Made by a program: the position numbers and the translations under genes. A DNA stretch of 64,000 nucleotides. Origin: Janthinobacterium lividum (lineage in GTDB: Bacteria > Pseudomonadota > Gammaproteobacteria > Burkholderiales > Burkholderiaceae_D). Positions 41,201 through 50,636 of the stretch are shown in pieces. The stretch covers positions 3,100,001-3,164,000 of the forward strand of contig NZ_CP075583.1 of NCBI RefSeq assembly GCF_023509035.1, in the 5' to 3' direction. The notes beneath the pieces were generated by a model. The model saw only the letters and a list, made by a program, of their open reading frames with translations. It was not told the DNA's origin and did no database searches. The first letter of the stretch is position 1. Every line of letters starts with the position of its first letter.

Positions 41201-41332
41201 CCGCTGCACTGGGGCTTTACGGGCGTGGCCAAGCCGGGGTATCTGATCAATACCCTGACACCGGGCGTGGGGGATGCGAATTCGCAAACGCCGGAATTCA
41301 AGTCCTTCCTCGTGAAGGTGGAAAAAGCATGA
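38261..41332 (+). CDS. fdnG: Formate dehydrogenase-N alpha subunit, selenoprotein
   Basis: A 1023-residue catalytic subunit that oxidises formate to CO2 at a bis-MGD molybdenum (or tungsten) centre in the periplasm. It has a Tat signal (SRRQFLRV), a [4Fe-4S] site (CPYCSVGCG...GTLCPKG), and an in-frame UGA at 38849-38851 in the context [21 protein letters not shown], where the family has selenocysteine. The reading frame continues to 41332 with the whole FdnG/FdoG domain set. The ATG at 38261 was chosen before the Tat signal. fdnH follows after 13 bases. The 228 bases before it hold no clear FNR box. Confidence 0.96.
38849..38894 (+). promoter_or_regulatory. Selenocysteine UGA codon and SECIS hairpin
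   Basis: The UGA at 38849-38851 is followed at once by a hairpin: CACGG (38852-38856) pairs with CCGTG (38890-38894), and the upper stem GG-U-GGCA closes on the loop GGUCU (38863-38880). The bulged U and the GGUC loop match the E. coli fdhF/fdnG SECIS element bound by SelB. Confidence 0.92.
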
Positions 41333-41345
41333 TGGGAGCTCAATA

Positions 41346-42269
41346 ATGGCACTGCAATCCTTAGATATCCGGCGCCTGTCGGCTACCACGGTGACGCCGC
41401 CGCAAGCGCGCAGCCCGGTGACGGGCACCGTGGCCAAGCTGATCGATGTGTCGAAATGCATCGGCTGCAAGGCTTGCCAGACGGCGTGCATGGAATGGAA
41501 CGACTTGCGCGATGAAGTCGGCGAAAACCATGGCACCTATGACAATCCGACGGACTTGACGCCGCAATCGTGGACGGTGATGCGTTTTGCCGAACACGAA
41601 AACAACGACGGCAACCTCGAGTGGCTGATCCGCAAGGATGGCTGCATGCACTGCGAGGACCCGGGCTGCCTGAAGGCCTGTCCGGCGCCGGGCGCCATCG
41701 TGCAGTACACGAACGGCATCGTCGATTTCCACCAGGAAAACTGCATCGGCTGCGGCTACTGTATCGCCGGCTGTCCTTTCGACGTGCCCCGCATTTCGAA
41801 AAAGGACGACCGCGCCTACAAGTGCACGCTCTGTTCGGACCGCGTCGCCGTGGGCCAGGAACCGGCCTGCGTGAAAACCTGTCCGACGGGCGCCATCGTC
41901 TTCGGCACCAAGGAAGACATGAAGGTGCATGCGGAAGAGCGCATCGTCGACCTGAAGTCGCGCGGTTTCGAAAACGCTGGCCTGTACGATCCGCTGGGCG
42001 TGGGCGGCACGCACGTGATGTACGTGCTGCACCATGCCGACAAGCCGAAGCTGTATTCGAACTTGCCGGAACGCCCGCGTATCAGCCCGATGGTGGGCTT
42101 CTGGAAGGGCTGGTCCAAGCCGCTGGCCGTGGCCGGCATGGCTGCCACGGCCCTGGCAGGCTTCTTCCATTACACGCGTGTCGGTCCGAACGAGGTGAGC
42201 AAGGATGAAGAGCACGAAGCGCTGGAAGAGGCCAAGCGCATCCGGGAGGAACAGCATGAGCCACTTTGA
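41346..42269 (+). CDS. fdnH: Formate dehydrogenase beta subunit (iron-sulfur)
   Basis: A 307-residue electron-transfer subunit with four ferredoxin-like clusters ([35 protein letters not shown], and CTLC with [10 protein letters not shown]). A single C-terminal helix (about 263-282) anchors it in the membrane. It passes electrons from FdnG to the cytochrome FdnI. fdnI starts 14 bases before its stop. Confidence 0.96.
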   Translation: MALQSLDIRRLSATTVTPPQARSPVTGTVAKLIDVSKCIGCKACQTACMEWNDLRDEVGENHGTYDNPTDLTPQSWTVMRFAEHENNDGNLEWLIRKDGCMHCEDPGCLKACPAPGAIVQYTNGIVDFHQENCIGCGYCIAGCPFDVPRISKKDDRAYKCTLCSDRVAVGQEPACVKTCPTGAIVFGTKEDMKVHAEERIVDLKSRGFENAGLYDPLGVGGTHVMYVLHHADKPKLYSNLPERPRISPMVGFWKGWSKPLAVAGMAATALAGFFHYTRVGPNEVSKDEEHEALEEAKRIREEQHEPL

Positions 42270-42927
42270 ACATCATGATGGCAAGCTGCGCGACAAGGAG
42301 GGCAACCCGCTGATCCAGCGCTACAACCCGAACGAGCGCACGAATCACTGGGTCACCGCCATCACCTTCGTCATGCTGGCCCTATCCGGCCTGGCCATGT
42401 TCCATCCGTCGATGGCGTGGCTGGCGAATCTGTTCGGCGGCGGGCAATGGACGCGCATCCTGCATCCGTTTGCCGGCCTCGTGATGTTCGTCTCGTTCGC
42501 GATCCTGGTGGTGCGCTTCTGGCACCACAACAAGTTCGAAGACGGCGACAAGCAGTGGCTGAAACAGATGGACGACGTGCTCAACAACCGCGAAGAGAAG
42601 CTTCCGAAGATCGGCAAATACAATGCCGGCCAGAAGATCCTGTTCTTCGTGCTGCTCGCTTGCATGGTGGGCTTGCTGCTGTCTGGCATCGTGATCTGGC
42701 GCGCGTACTTCGCGTTCTATTTCCCGATTCCCCTCATCCGCGCGGCCGCCTTGCTGCATGCCGTGTGCGCGTTCGGCATCATCTGCGCCATCATCGTGCA
42801 CATTTATGCGGCCCTGTGGGTCAAGGGCTCGATCGGCGCCATGGTGCGCGGCACCGTCACTTACGGCTGGGCGCGCAAGCACCACCCGAAGTGGTTTGAA
42901 TCGGTGATTCGCAACAGCAAGGATTAA
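42256..42927 (+). CDS. fdnI: Formate dehydrogenase gamma subunit (cytochrome b556)
   Basis: A 223-residue membrane cytochrome with four helices and conserved histidines ([31 protein letters not shown]) for two b hemes and quinone reduction. The ATG at 42256 follows GGGAGGA and overlaps fdnH, so translation is coupled. It completes the fdnGHI complex. Confidence 0.95.
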   Translation: MSHFEHHDGKLRDKEGNPLIQRYNPNERTNHWVTAITFVMLALSGLAMFHPSMAWLANLFGGGQWTRILHPFAGLVMFVSFAILVVRFWHHNKFEDGDKQWLKQMDDVLNNREEKLPKIGKYNAGQKILFFVLLACMVGLLLSGIVIWRAYFAFYFPIPLIRAAALLHAVCAFGIICAIIVHIYAALWVKGSIGAMVRGTVTYGWARKHHPKWFESVIRNSKD

Positions 42928-42959
42928 GCTGCTGCAAGTGACACCCTGCTGCAAGAGCC

Positions 42960-42985
42960 GGGGCCGGTCCCACAGGATCGGCCCC
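42960..42985 (+). terminator. Terminator-like hairpin after fdnI
   Basis: GGGGCCGGTCC and GGATCGGCCCC pair around a CACA loop (one G-T pair) and are followed by TTTCTCTTT. It probably reduces, rather than blocks, read-through into fdhE. Confidence 0.65.
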
Positions 42986-43027
42986 TTTCTCTTTATCGAT
43001 TAAAATACTTTTACATCCCCTTTTTTG

Positions 43028-44095
43028 ATGGGAACTCCATTGGTACAACGCATTCTTCAGCCAGGCGAAATCGAAGGCCTGGACCACAACGCGATTCCGC
43101 GCCTGCTGCTGCCGCAGCCTGACAGCCTGTTCAAGGCGCGCGCCTTGCGCTTGCGCGAACTGGCGCAAGGAAAAATCAAGGGCATTCCCGTCGACGCGGG
43201 CATGCAGGGCTACCTGGTGCTGATGGCCGCGCTGGCCGACGCGCAGGCTGCCGTGGTGGGAAAACTGGCGCCTGGCGCCGTGCCTGCCGCCGACCCTGAC
43301 GCGCTGCGCCGCGCGATGCAGCACCGCATGCCCGTGCTCCCCGTCAACGGCGCTCGTCCGCCCGTCTGGCGCGACATTTTCGCCAGCCTGCTCGATGAAC
43401 TGGCCGCCACGGCGGCAAGCCAGCCGGCCCTGTCCGGCGGCCTGACCCAGGTGTTGGCCCAGCTGCGCGCGCTCGACGCGCCGGCGCTGGACGCCTGCGC
43501 CGACGCCGTGCTCGATGAAAACGGCGACAACCTCAATCCCATGCATGCGCCATTCGTCGCGGCCGCCCTGCAAATCCTGTGGTCGGTGTCGGCCAGCGAA
43601 CTGCGCGCCGCGCGCGTGCCGGACCTGGAAACGGGCACCCTGTGTCCCGTTTGCGGTTCGCACCCCGTTGCCAGCGTGATCCGCATCGGCGGCCAGTCGC
43701 AGGGCTACCGCTACCTGCACTGCGGCATTTGCGAAAGCGAATGGCATATGGTGCGCGTGAAGTGCTCGACCTGCGAACAGAATGGCAAGATCGCCTACCA
43801 GGGCCTGGACGCGGCTGATGCGGCGCCGTTCGACCCCGTGGCGGCGAAGGACGACAAATTGCCCAACAAGGCGAATGATCCGAAAAAAGTGGCGCGCGCG
43901 GAAACCTGCGACGACTGTCATACCTACCGCAAGGTCTTCAACCAGGAACACGATTACAACGTCGAGCCCCTGGCCGACGACCTGGCCAGCCTGATGCTCG
44001 ACCTGCTCGTGGGTGAAGCGGGCTACCAGCGCGCCAGCGGCAATCCGCTGCTGTGGCTGGGGAAGAACGAAAGCAGCGAGGGCCAGCAAGCATGA
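43028..44095 (+). CDS. fdhE: Formate dehydrogenase accessory protein FdhE
   Basis: A 355-residue cytoplasmic factor needed for formate dehydrogenase activity and assembly before Tat export. The C-terminal half has four CxxC pairs (CPVCGS, CGICES, CSTCEQ, CDDCHT) that form rubredoxin-like metal sites. The ATG at 43028 is preferred over a TTG just before it. Its stop overlaps the selA start (ATGA). Confidence 0.93.
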   Translation: MGTPLVQRILQPGEIEGLDHNAIPRLLLPQPDSLFKARALRLRELAQGKIKGIPVDAGMQGYLVLMAALADAQAAVVGKLAPGAVPAADPDALRRAMQHRMPVLPVNGARPPVWRDIFASLLDELAATAASQPALSGGLTQVLAQLRALDAPALDACADAVLDENGDNLNPMHAPFVAAALQILWSVSASELRAARVPDLETGTLCPVCGSHPVASVIRIGGQSQGYRYLHCGICESEWHMVRVKCSTCEQNGKIAYQGLDAADAAPFDPVAAKDDKLPNKANDPKKVARAETCDDCHTYRKVFNQEHDYNVEPLADDLASLMLDLLVGEAGYQRASGNPLLWLGKNESSEGQQA

Positions 44096-45501
44096 CGACG
44101 GGGCAAACCGTGCGCCTTCCGTCGGTAGACCGCATCCTGGGCGACGCGGCTTGCCTAGCCCTGATTGCGCACTACGGCCGCGTGCAGACCCTGGCCTGCG
44201 CGCGCGCCGTGCTGGCCGAACTGCGCACCGCCATGCTGGCGGGCGCAGTCTGCGAAGAGGGCGCATCGACCGTCGCCATCGTCGCGCAAATGGCCGAACG
44301 GCTGCAATCGCAATCGCGCTCGCAGCTGCGCGCCGTCTTCAACCTGACGGGCACCGTGCTGCACACGAACCTGGGACGCGCATTGTTGCCCGACGCCGCC
44401 GTGCAAGCCGTGGTGGAAGCCTTGCAGTGGCCGATGAATCTGGAATTCGACCTGGAGACGGGTAAGCGGGGCGACCGCGACGACCTGGTCGAGGAATTGC
44501 TGCGCGAACTGACGGGGGCTGAAGCGGCCACCATCGTCAACAACAATGCGGCCGCCGTGCTGCTGATGTTGAACACCCTGGCGCAGAACAGGGAAGTCAT
44601 CGTCTCGCGCGGCGAGCTGGTGGAAATCGGCGGCGCCTTCCGCATCCCCGACGTCATGACGCGCGCCGGCGCCGTGCTGCGCGAAGTGGGCAGCACCAAC
44701 CGCACGCACCTGGCCGACTACGCGAACGGCGTGAATGAAGATACTGCCCTCTTGATGAAGGTCCATTGCAGCAATTACGCGATCACCGGTTTCACGAAAA
44801 GCGTGGAGCTCGACGAACTGGTACCGCTGGCGGCAAAACATGGGGTGCCGACGGCCGTGGACCTGGGCAGCGGCACCCTCGTCGACCTGGCGCAGTACGG
44901 CTTGCCGCATGAAACGACGGTGCGCGAAACTATCGCAGCGGGCGCCGACCTGGTGACCTTCAGCGGCGATAAATTGCTGGGCGGGCCGCAGTGCGGCGTC
45001 ATCGTCGGGCGCGCCGACCTGATCGCGAAGATCAAGCGCAATCCATTGAAACGCGCACTGCGCGTGGGCAAACTGACCCTGGCCGCCTTGGCCCCCGTGC
45101 TGCAGCTCTACCGCGCACCGGACTTGCTGGCCGAACGCCTGACCACCTTGCGCCTCTTGACGCGTCCCGCCGCCGCCATGCGTGCGCAGGCGGAAACCCT
45201 GCTGCCGCTGGTGCAAGGCGCGCTGGGCATGCAGTACGTGGTGACGGCTGAAGCCATGAAAAGCCAGATCGGCAGTGGCGCCTTGCCTGTCGATCAGTTG
45301 CCCAGTTTTGGCCTGGCGCTGCGCAGCGCCCCAGGCTCGCGCCTGAGCAATCCCTTGGGAACGCTGGAACAGCGCCTGCGCGCCTTGCCGTGCCCCGTGA
45401 TCGGGCGCATCGGGCAAGATACCCTGTGGCTCGATTTGCGCTGCCTGGAAGCGGCGCACGAGACGGCCTTCATCGCGCAGCTCGACGAGTTGGCCGCATG
45501 A
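44092..45501 (+). CDS. selA: L-seryl-tRNA(Sec) selenium transferase
   Basis: A 469-residue PLP enzyme that converts Ser-tRNA(Sec) to Sec-tRNA(Sec) using selenophosphate. The N-terminal tRNA-binding domain is present, and the PLP lysine lies in [14 protein letters not shown]. It overlaps fdhE and selB by 4 bases on each side (ATGA), so all three are translated together. Confidence 0.96.
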   Translation: MTTGQTVRLPSVDRILGDAACLALIAHYGRVQTLACARAVLAELRTAMLAGAVCEEGASTVAIVAQMAERLQSQSRSQLRAVFNLTGTVLHTNLGRALLPDAAVQAVVEALQWPMNLEFDLETGKRGDRDDLVEELLRELTGAEAATIVNNNAAAVLLMLNTLAQNREVIVSRGELVEIGGAFRIPDVMTRAGAVLREVGSTNRTHLADYANGVNEDTALLMKVHCSNYAITGFTKSVELDELVPLAAKHGVPTAVDLGSGTLVDLAQYGLPHETTVRETIAAGADLVTFSGDKLLGGPQCGVIVGRADLIAKIKRNPLKRALRVGKLTLAALAPVLQLYRAPDLLAERLTTLRLLTRPAAAMRAQAETLLPLVQGALGMQYVVTAEAMKSQIGSGALPVDQLPSFGLALRSAPGSRLSNPLGTLEQRLRALPCPVIGRIGQDTLWLDLRCLEAAHETAFIAQLDELAA

Positions 45502-47453
45502 TCGTCGGCACCGCAGGCCATATCGACCATGGCAAGACGACGCTCACGCGCGCGCTGACGGGCGTGCACACGGACCGGCTGAAGGAAGAGCAGGCGCGCG
45601 GCATCTCGATTGAACTCGGTTATGCCTACCTGCCGCTGGCGGATGGCACGGTGCTGGGCGTGATCGACGTGCCGGGCCACGAAAAATTCATCCGCACCAT
45701 GGCTTCCGGCGTGACGGGCATCGACTTCGCCCTGCTGGTGGTGGCGGCCGACGACGGCATCATGCCGCAGACGCACGAGCACCTGGCCATTTTGCAGCTG
45801 CTGGGCGTGACGCGCGGCGCCGTCGCGCTGACCAAGATCGACCGCGCCGACAGCGCCCGCGTGGCGCAGGTGGAAGCGGAGATCGAGGCGCTGCTGGCCG
45901 GCACGCCGCTGGCGGGCAGCCCGATTTTCCCCACCGTCGCCAACCGCGACAATGATGCCGGCGTGGCCGCCTTGCTGGCGCAACTGACGCAGGTGGCGCG
46001 CAGCCTGCCGCAACGCGACGAGCGGCGCTTGTTCCGCCTCGGCGTGGACCGCGTGTTCACCTTGTCGGGGCAGGGCACCATCGTCACCGGCACGGCGCTG
46101 GCGGGACGCGCGCAGGTGGGCGACATGCTGCAGCTGGCGCCCGGTGGCGCGCAGGCGCGGGTGCGCAGCATCCATGCGCAGAACCGCGCGGCCGAAACGG
46201 GCATGGCGGGCCAGCGCCTGGCGCTGAACCTGGCCGGCATCGACCGCGAGCGCATCGAACGGGGCAACTGGATCGTCGCGCCGGCGCTGGCGCAGTGTTC
46301 CGAGCGCCTCGACGTGGAACTGACCCTGCTGCCCGACGCCGGCGTGCAGCTGAAAGCCTGGTCGCCGCTGCACGTGCACCTGGGTGCGGCGCACCAGCTG
46401 GCGCGCGCCGTCATGCTCGATGGCGAGACGCTGTCACCGGGGCAGACGGGGAGAGTACAGCTGGTGTTCGACGCCCCCATGCACGGCGTGCCGGGCGACC
46501 GCTTCGTCGTGCGCAATGCGCAAGCGACGCAGACGGTGGGTGGCGGCATGGTGCTCGATCCGTTCGGCCCTGCGCGCAAGCGGCGCAGCCCGGCCAGGCT
46601 GGCCTGGCTCGATGCCCTGGCCGCGTTTGTCGCGCAGGGCGACTATGCGGCCCTGCTGGCGCAAAGCCCGCTGGGCTTGCGCGAGTCGCTGCTGGTGCGC
46701 CTGTCCCTGCTGCCGCCAGACGCCCTGGCGCTGCCGCCCGATACCCGGCGCATCGCCCTGCGCGCAAACGACGCCCTGCTATTGGCGCCGCCAGCGTTGC
46801 TGGCGCTGGAAGAGAGGGTGCTGACTGCCCTGGCTATCTTCCACGCGCGCGCGCCCGACGAGGCGGGGCCGGAACTGTGGCGTCTGAAACGCATCGTCGA
46901 CGCGGAGATGGAAGACGCCTTGTGGAGCCACCTGGTCGAAGGCTTGCTGGCGCAGGGCAGCGTGCTGGCGCGCGGCGCCAGCCTGCACTTGCCGACGCAC
47001 AGCGTGGAATTGACGCCGCAGGAGCAATCGATGGCCGAGCCCTTGCTGGCAGCGTTGGAGCAGGGGCGTTCCGATCCGCCCTGGACGCGCGACCTGGCGC
47101 GCGACTTCGGCCTGGCCGAGGACGAAACGCGCCGGCTGTTGCGCAAACTTGCCAAGGCAGGGCAGATCAGCCAGGTGGTGCACGACCTGTTCTATCACCA
47201 GGCGGCGCTGGCCGAGCTGGCGCAACTGGTGCGGGAACTGACGCAAAAGGCAGAAGAGGAAGCCGGCTTGCCTGCCGGTTCTGGCGCCGTGGGCGCGGCC
47301 ACCTTCCGCGACGCCAGCGGCCTGGGCCGCAAGCGGGCGATCCAGGTCTTGGAATTCTTTGATCGCGTCGGTTATACTCGTCGTGTTGGCAATGGGCATC
47401 TATTACGCCCGCAGGTGCTGTGGTCCTACACCGCAGCCTTGCCCAACAGCTAA
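45498..47453 (+). CDS. selB: Selenocysteine-specific elongation factor SelB
   Basis: A 651-residue EF-Tu-like GTPase that brings Sec-tRNA(Sec) to UGA codons followed by a [18 protein letters not shown] is the P-loop and [12 protein letters not shown] is G3. Winged-helix domains in the C-terminal third bind the SECIS hairpin. It starts in the overlap with the selA stop. It is somewhat longer than E. coli SelB (614). Confidence 0.96.
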   Translation: MIVGTAGHIDHGKTTLTRALTGVHTDRLKEEQARGISIELGYAYLPLADGTVLGVIDVPGHEKFIRTMASGVTGIDFALLVVAADDGIMPQTHEHLAILQLLGVTRGAVALTKIDRADSARVAQVEAEIEALLAGTPLAGSPIFPTVANRDNDAGVAALLAQLTQVARSLPQRDERRLFRLGVDRVFTLSGQGTIVTGTALAGRAQVGDMLQLAPGGAQARVRSIHAQNRAAETGMAGQRLALNLAGIDRERIERGNWIVAPALAQCSERLDVELTLLPDAGVQLKAWSPLHVHLGAAHQLARAVMLDGETLSPGQTGRVQLVFDAPMHGVPGDRFVVRNAQATQTVGGGMVLDPFGPARKRRSPARLAWLDALAAFVAQGDYAALLAQSPLGLRESLLVRLSLLPPDALALPPDTRRIALRANDALLLAPPALLALEERVLTALAIFHARAPDEAGPELWRLKRIVDAEMEDALWSHLVEGLLAQGSVLARGASLHLPTHSVELTPQEQSMAEPLLAALEQGRSDPPWTRDLARDFGLAEDETRRLLRKLAKAGQISQVVHDLFYHQAALAELAQLVRELTQKAEEEAGLPAGSGAVGAATFRDASGLGRKRAIQVLEFFDRVGYTRRVGNGHLLRPQVLWSYTAALPNS

Positions 47454-47457
47454 GTAT

Positions 47458-47619
47458 TAAGTAACCCCCAATAAATTATTGTGATTTCTGACTTCCATAA
47501 CCGACGCTCTGCAGCGTTGCCCGCTGCTAGCAGTGCTTGCACTGCGTCGCAACAGGCGCCTTGCATAGCATCCGGTTCTGTTCGTCATTATTTCACAATA
47601 ATTTCCCGAGGATTACTTA
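47458..47619. repeat. Long inverted repeat between selB and selC
   Basis: TAAGTAA (47458-47464) and AAATTATTGTGA (47473-47484) recur as inverse complements at 47613-47619 and 47593-47604. The arms enclose 108 bases that also contain AACCG...CCGGTT. There is no coding frame inside. It could be a selB terminator, an RNA processing stem, or the remains of a small mobile element. Confidence 0.6.
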
Positions 47620-47632
47620 GCTCAGGCACCGC

Positions 47633-47728
47633 GGAAAGCACACTCATCCGGTGATGTGGCCGGGCTTCAAACCCGGTGGAGGGCGTCAGACGTTCTCCCG
47701 TAGGTTCGACTCCTACTGTTTTCCGCCA
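47633..47728 (+). tRNA. selC: tRNA-Sec (selenocysteine, anticodon TCA)
   Basis: 96 bases with encoded CCA. It has the unusual 8-bp acceptor stem (GGAAAGCA with TGTTTTCC) and a 5-bp T-stem (GTAGG/CCTAC), a long variable arm (GGAGGGCGTC...) and anticodon TCA at 47667-47669. These features set it apart from normal tRNAs and match E. coli selC. Confidence 0.96.
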
Positions 47729-47836
47729 CTTGCTTTTCCGTCGACCCCTCTCCCTAATGTCGCTCTCATTACGCTCTACCGGCGTTGGCTTGTTGCCACG
47801 TTGCCGCAGATTCACACTGCAATAGTAGCCATCAAA

Positions 47837-48820
47837 TCAAGACGTTTTCGTTTGATTGGCAGTGCGCATGAAATCAACGAATGCACGCAGCTTTCCGGGC
47901 ATGTGCTCGCGATGCGGATAGTAGAGATGAAAAGCGTCATCCAATGCCCAGTGCTGCTTCAGTATCTGCCGCAGCATGCCGTTGGCTAACTCCTGCTTCG
48001 CAAAATCTTCCAGGATGAAAGCGATGCCCTGGCCTTGTATTGCAGCGTCGAGCACGGATCGCATCTCGTCAAAAATAAAGCGCCCTTGAACGTCGATTTG
48101 TACCATCTGACCGCGATCTTCGAACTTCCAGTCATACAGCCTCCCGCCGACGCAATAGCGCTGGCGCAGGCAGTTGTGCTTGAGCAGTTCAGCCATCGTT
48201 TGTGGTTCACTGCGCTCGCGGAAATAATCGGGCGCTGCCACCACGATTCTCTTTTGCACTGCTCCCAGTTGCACAGAAATCATGTCATTTTGCAGTTTCC
48301 TCCCCATGCGTATGCCGATGTCAAAGCCGGCGCTGACGATATCGCTCAGCTGATTATCGAGCGAGATCTCGACATTAATCAGCGGGAACTGTTCCAGGAA
48401 CGACGCCATGTGCGGCTCGATCAAGATACGGTAGGCAACATAGGATGAACTGACGCGTAACATGCCCGACGGTTGATCGGTCGTGAGCAAAGCTTGTGAC
48501 AAGGAGTTTCTGATCAAGGCAAGTGCAGGTGCCAATGTCGCGTTCAATGACGCGCCAGCCTCGGTCAGACTGACACTGCGTGTGGTGCGATTGAACAGCC
48601 GCACATTCAGTTGTGCTTCCACGTTTTTGATCGTGCGGGATACCGCAGTCGGCGTGACGCCTATTTCTGCGGCAGCGCGAGCGAAGTTCAAATGCCTGGC
48701 GGCAGCCTCGAAGGTCAGCAGACCTGGAAGGTGCAACGGCGGTGAAGGGAGGGCGCGCCCTGCATCCTTAGTGCTGGCCGGACCTTCTATTATGACTTTT
48801 TGCTCATACTGTATCTCCAC
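47837..48820 (-). CDS. LysR family transcriptional regulator
   Basis: 327 residues with an N-terminal winged helix-turn-helix (LLTFEAAARHLNFARAAAEI...TAVSRTIKNVE) and a substrate-binding domain. The start is GTG at 48820. It diverges from the Old Yellow Enzyme gene 93 bases away and so may control it. Its AT-richer codon use differs from the housekeeping genes, which hints at later acquisition. Confidence 0.9.
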   Translation of the reverse strand: MEIQYEQKVIIEGPASTKDAGRALPSPPLHLPGLLTFEAAARHLNFARAAAEIGVTPTAVSRTIKNVEAQLNVRLFNRTTRSVSLTEAGASLNATLAPALALIRNSLSQALLTTDQPSGMLRVSSSYVAYRILIEPHMASFLEQFPLINVEISLDNQLSDIVSAGFDIGIRMGRKLQNDMISVQLGAVQKRIVVAAPDYFRERSEPQTMAELLKHNCLRQRYCVGGRLYDWKFEDRGQMVQIDVQGRFIFDEMRSVLDAAIQGQGIAFILEDFAKQELANGMLRQILKQHWALDDAFHLYYPHREHMPGKLRAFVDFMRTANQTKTS

Positions 48821-48913
48821 CTATGACTATTTACGTCATTATCTCCGATCTGCATACTGATCACATCAAGCAAATCAATCCGGCTAGGCCAGCCATCTTT
48901 CGAGAAAAGAAGC

Positions 48914-50083
48914 ATGAACAAAATCTTTGAACCCCTGACATTGCGCGGTGTCACCCTGCGCAACCGCTACGCCCTCAGCCCGATGTGCCAGTACACGGCA
49001 AAAGACGGCTACGCAAGCGACTACCACGCCGTCCACTACGGCCGTTTCGCATTGGGCGGCTTCGGCCTGATGATGGTCGAGGCGACTGCCGTCTCGCCAG
49101 AAGGACGGATCACGCATGGCGACCTGGGCCTGTGGAATGACGCACACATTCCCGGCCTGGCGCGCATCGCTGCCTTTGCCAAGGCCTATGGCGCCACGCC
49201 TGGCATCCAGATCGGCCATGCGGGGCCGAAAGCGAGCATCCAGCGCGCCTTTGAAGGCAACGGCCCCTTGAACGACGAGGACGCCGCACGCGGTGATATC
49301 CCTTGGAAAGTGGTGTCGCCCAGCGCACGTCCGGTGGCCGACGGCTGGCTGCGGCCCACCGCCCTCGACGCTAGCGGCATCGCCAAGGTCCGTGACGATT
49401 TTGTTGCTGCGGCCCGCCGCGCGCTGGAGGCAGGCTTCGATGTACTCGAGCTGCACTTTGCGCACGGCTTTCTGCTCAACGCTTTCCTCTCACCGCTGAC
49501 CAATGACCGCAGCGATGAATACGGCGGCAGCTTCGAGAACCGCATCCGCCTGCCTTTGGCTATCGCCCGCGAAGTGCGCGCGGTCTGGCCGCAGGACAAG
49601 CCACTGTTCGTGCGTCTGTCGGCAGTCGATGGCAGCAGCAGTGGCTGGACTATCGATGACAGCGTCGCTCTGGCCGAAGCCCTGAAGGCGGTCGGTGTCG
49701 ACGTCATCGACTGCTCGTCCGGTGGTTTCGGCGTATATGAATACCCGAACGGCTATGGCTTCCAGGTGCCGTTCGCCGCACAGATCCGCCGCGAAGCCAA
49801 TACTGGCACCATGGCCGTCGGCATCATCGTCGATCCGGCGCAGGCCGAAGCCATCATCGCTTCCGGTCAGGCCGACCTGGTCGCACTGGGCCATGCGGCG
49901 CTGCGCGATCCGCACTTTCCCCTGCATGCACAGCAGGCGCTGGGAGCGGCTAACCCGGACGCAGCCTATGCCAATTGGAATGTCCAGGCCGGCTGGTGGC
50001 TCGACCACCGCGCCAGCAAGTTGGCACAGTTGGGTGCATGGTCCCCGGCACCGGCGGCTAGCGCGTCTACCTACAAGGATTGA
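48914..50083 (+). CDS. NADH:flavin oxidoreductase, Old Yellow Enzyme (YqjM type)
   Basis: A 389-residue FMN TIM-barrel enzyme that reduces activated alkenes or quinone-like electrophiles with NAD(P)H. SPMCQY near residue 25 carries the redox-tuning Cys of the YqjM class, QIGHAGPKA holds substrate-binding histidine, and HFAHGFLLNAFLSPLTNDR is the family signature. It is divergent from a LysR gene. The physiological substrate is unknown. Confidence 0.93.
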   Translation: MNKIFEPLTLRGVTLRNRYALSPMCQYTAKDGYASDYHAVHYGRFALGGFGLMMVEATAVSPEGRITHGDLGLWNDAHIPGLARIAAFAKAYGATPGIQIGHAGPKASIQRAFEGNGPLNDEDAARGDIPWKVVSPSARPVADGWLRPTALDASGIAKVRDDFVAAARRALEAGFDVLELHFAHGFLLNAFLSPLTNDRSDEYGGSFENRIRLPLAIAREVRAVWPQDKPLFVRLSAVDGSSSGWTIDDSVALAEALKAVGVDVIDCSSGGFGVYEYPNGYGFQVPFAAQIRREANTGTMAVGIIVDPAQAEAIIASGQADLVALGHAALRDPHFPLHAQQALGAANPDAAYANWNVQAGWWLDHRASKLAQLGAWSPAPAASASTYKD

Positions 50084-50091
50084 ACCCCATG

Positions 50092-50114
50092 CCGGCCAGG
50101 GCGGCCGGTTTTTT
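50092..50114 (+). terminator. Intrinsic terminator after the OYE gene
   Basis: CCGGCC (50092-50097) pairs with GGCCGG (50103-50108), followed by six Ts. It lies 9 bases after the stop and may partly separate the NTF2-like gene. Confidence 0.75.
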
Positions 50115-50139
50115 AGTATTAACAACCAGGAGTAAAAAC

Positions 50140-50523
50140 ATGAGCAAACCGACCTATGTGCAGGACTATCAGGCCATCGTCGAAGTACTGAACAAGTACA
50201 AGGAAGGCTGCAAGCAAGCCGATAGCAGCATCATGAAACCGGCCTTCAGCGGGCAGGCAACGATGTTCAGCGTTGACGCCGAAGGCAAGCTGACTGGCGG
50301 AGGTATCCAAAACCTGTTCGACGGCATCGACACCGCTTTCCAACCATCGCCTGAAGCTCAGGGGGCAATCGTCAGAGTCGACATCGTCGGCACCGCCGCC
50401 AGTGTGCGCATCGACACGAACGATGTTTCAGGCTTCTGCTTCACCGACTTCTTCCACTTGCTGAAAGTCGAAGGCAAGTGGACGATCGTCAGCAAGATAT
50501 TCCATACCCACGTCGCGCCCTGA
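50140..50523 (+). CDS. NTF2-like (putative lumazine-binding) family protein
   Basis: A 127-residue small alpha+beta-cone protein: YQAIVEVLNKYKEGCKQAD, then TMFSVDAEGKLTGG and FCFTDFFHLLKVEGKWTIVSK, as in the SnoaL/lumazine-binding-like group. GGAG lies before the ATG at 50140. It follows the OYE gene in the same direction. No enzyme activity can be assigned. Confidence 0.8.
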   Translation: MSKPTYVQDYQAIVEVLNKYKEGCKQADSSIMKPAFSGQATMFSVDAEGKLTGGGIQNLFDGIDTAFQPSPEAQGAIVRVDIVGTAASVRIDTNDVSGFCFTDFFHLLKVEGKWTIVSKIFHTHVAP

Positions 50524-50636
50524 GCGCGGCACTAAAGCCGCTGAATCCGCGCGCTCGGATTACAGCGGCAAAGTCCACACACGTCCTTCCCTGGCACGAG
50601 AGCTTGGCCATCAAGCGCTTTGAACTATTTGCCAGC

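Noticed and set aside
38240..41536. A very long open frame on the strand opposite fdnG (over 1000 codons), and a similar one opposite the GGDEF-EAL gene (2171-4624)
   Set aside because: These are by-products of GC-rich codon use; they have no ribosome-binding sites or domain signatures, and the plus-strand genes are clear.
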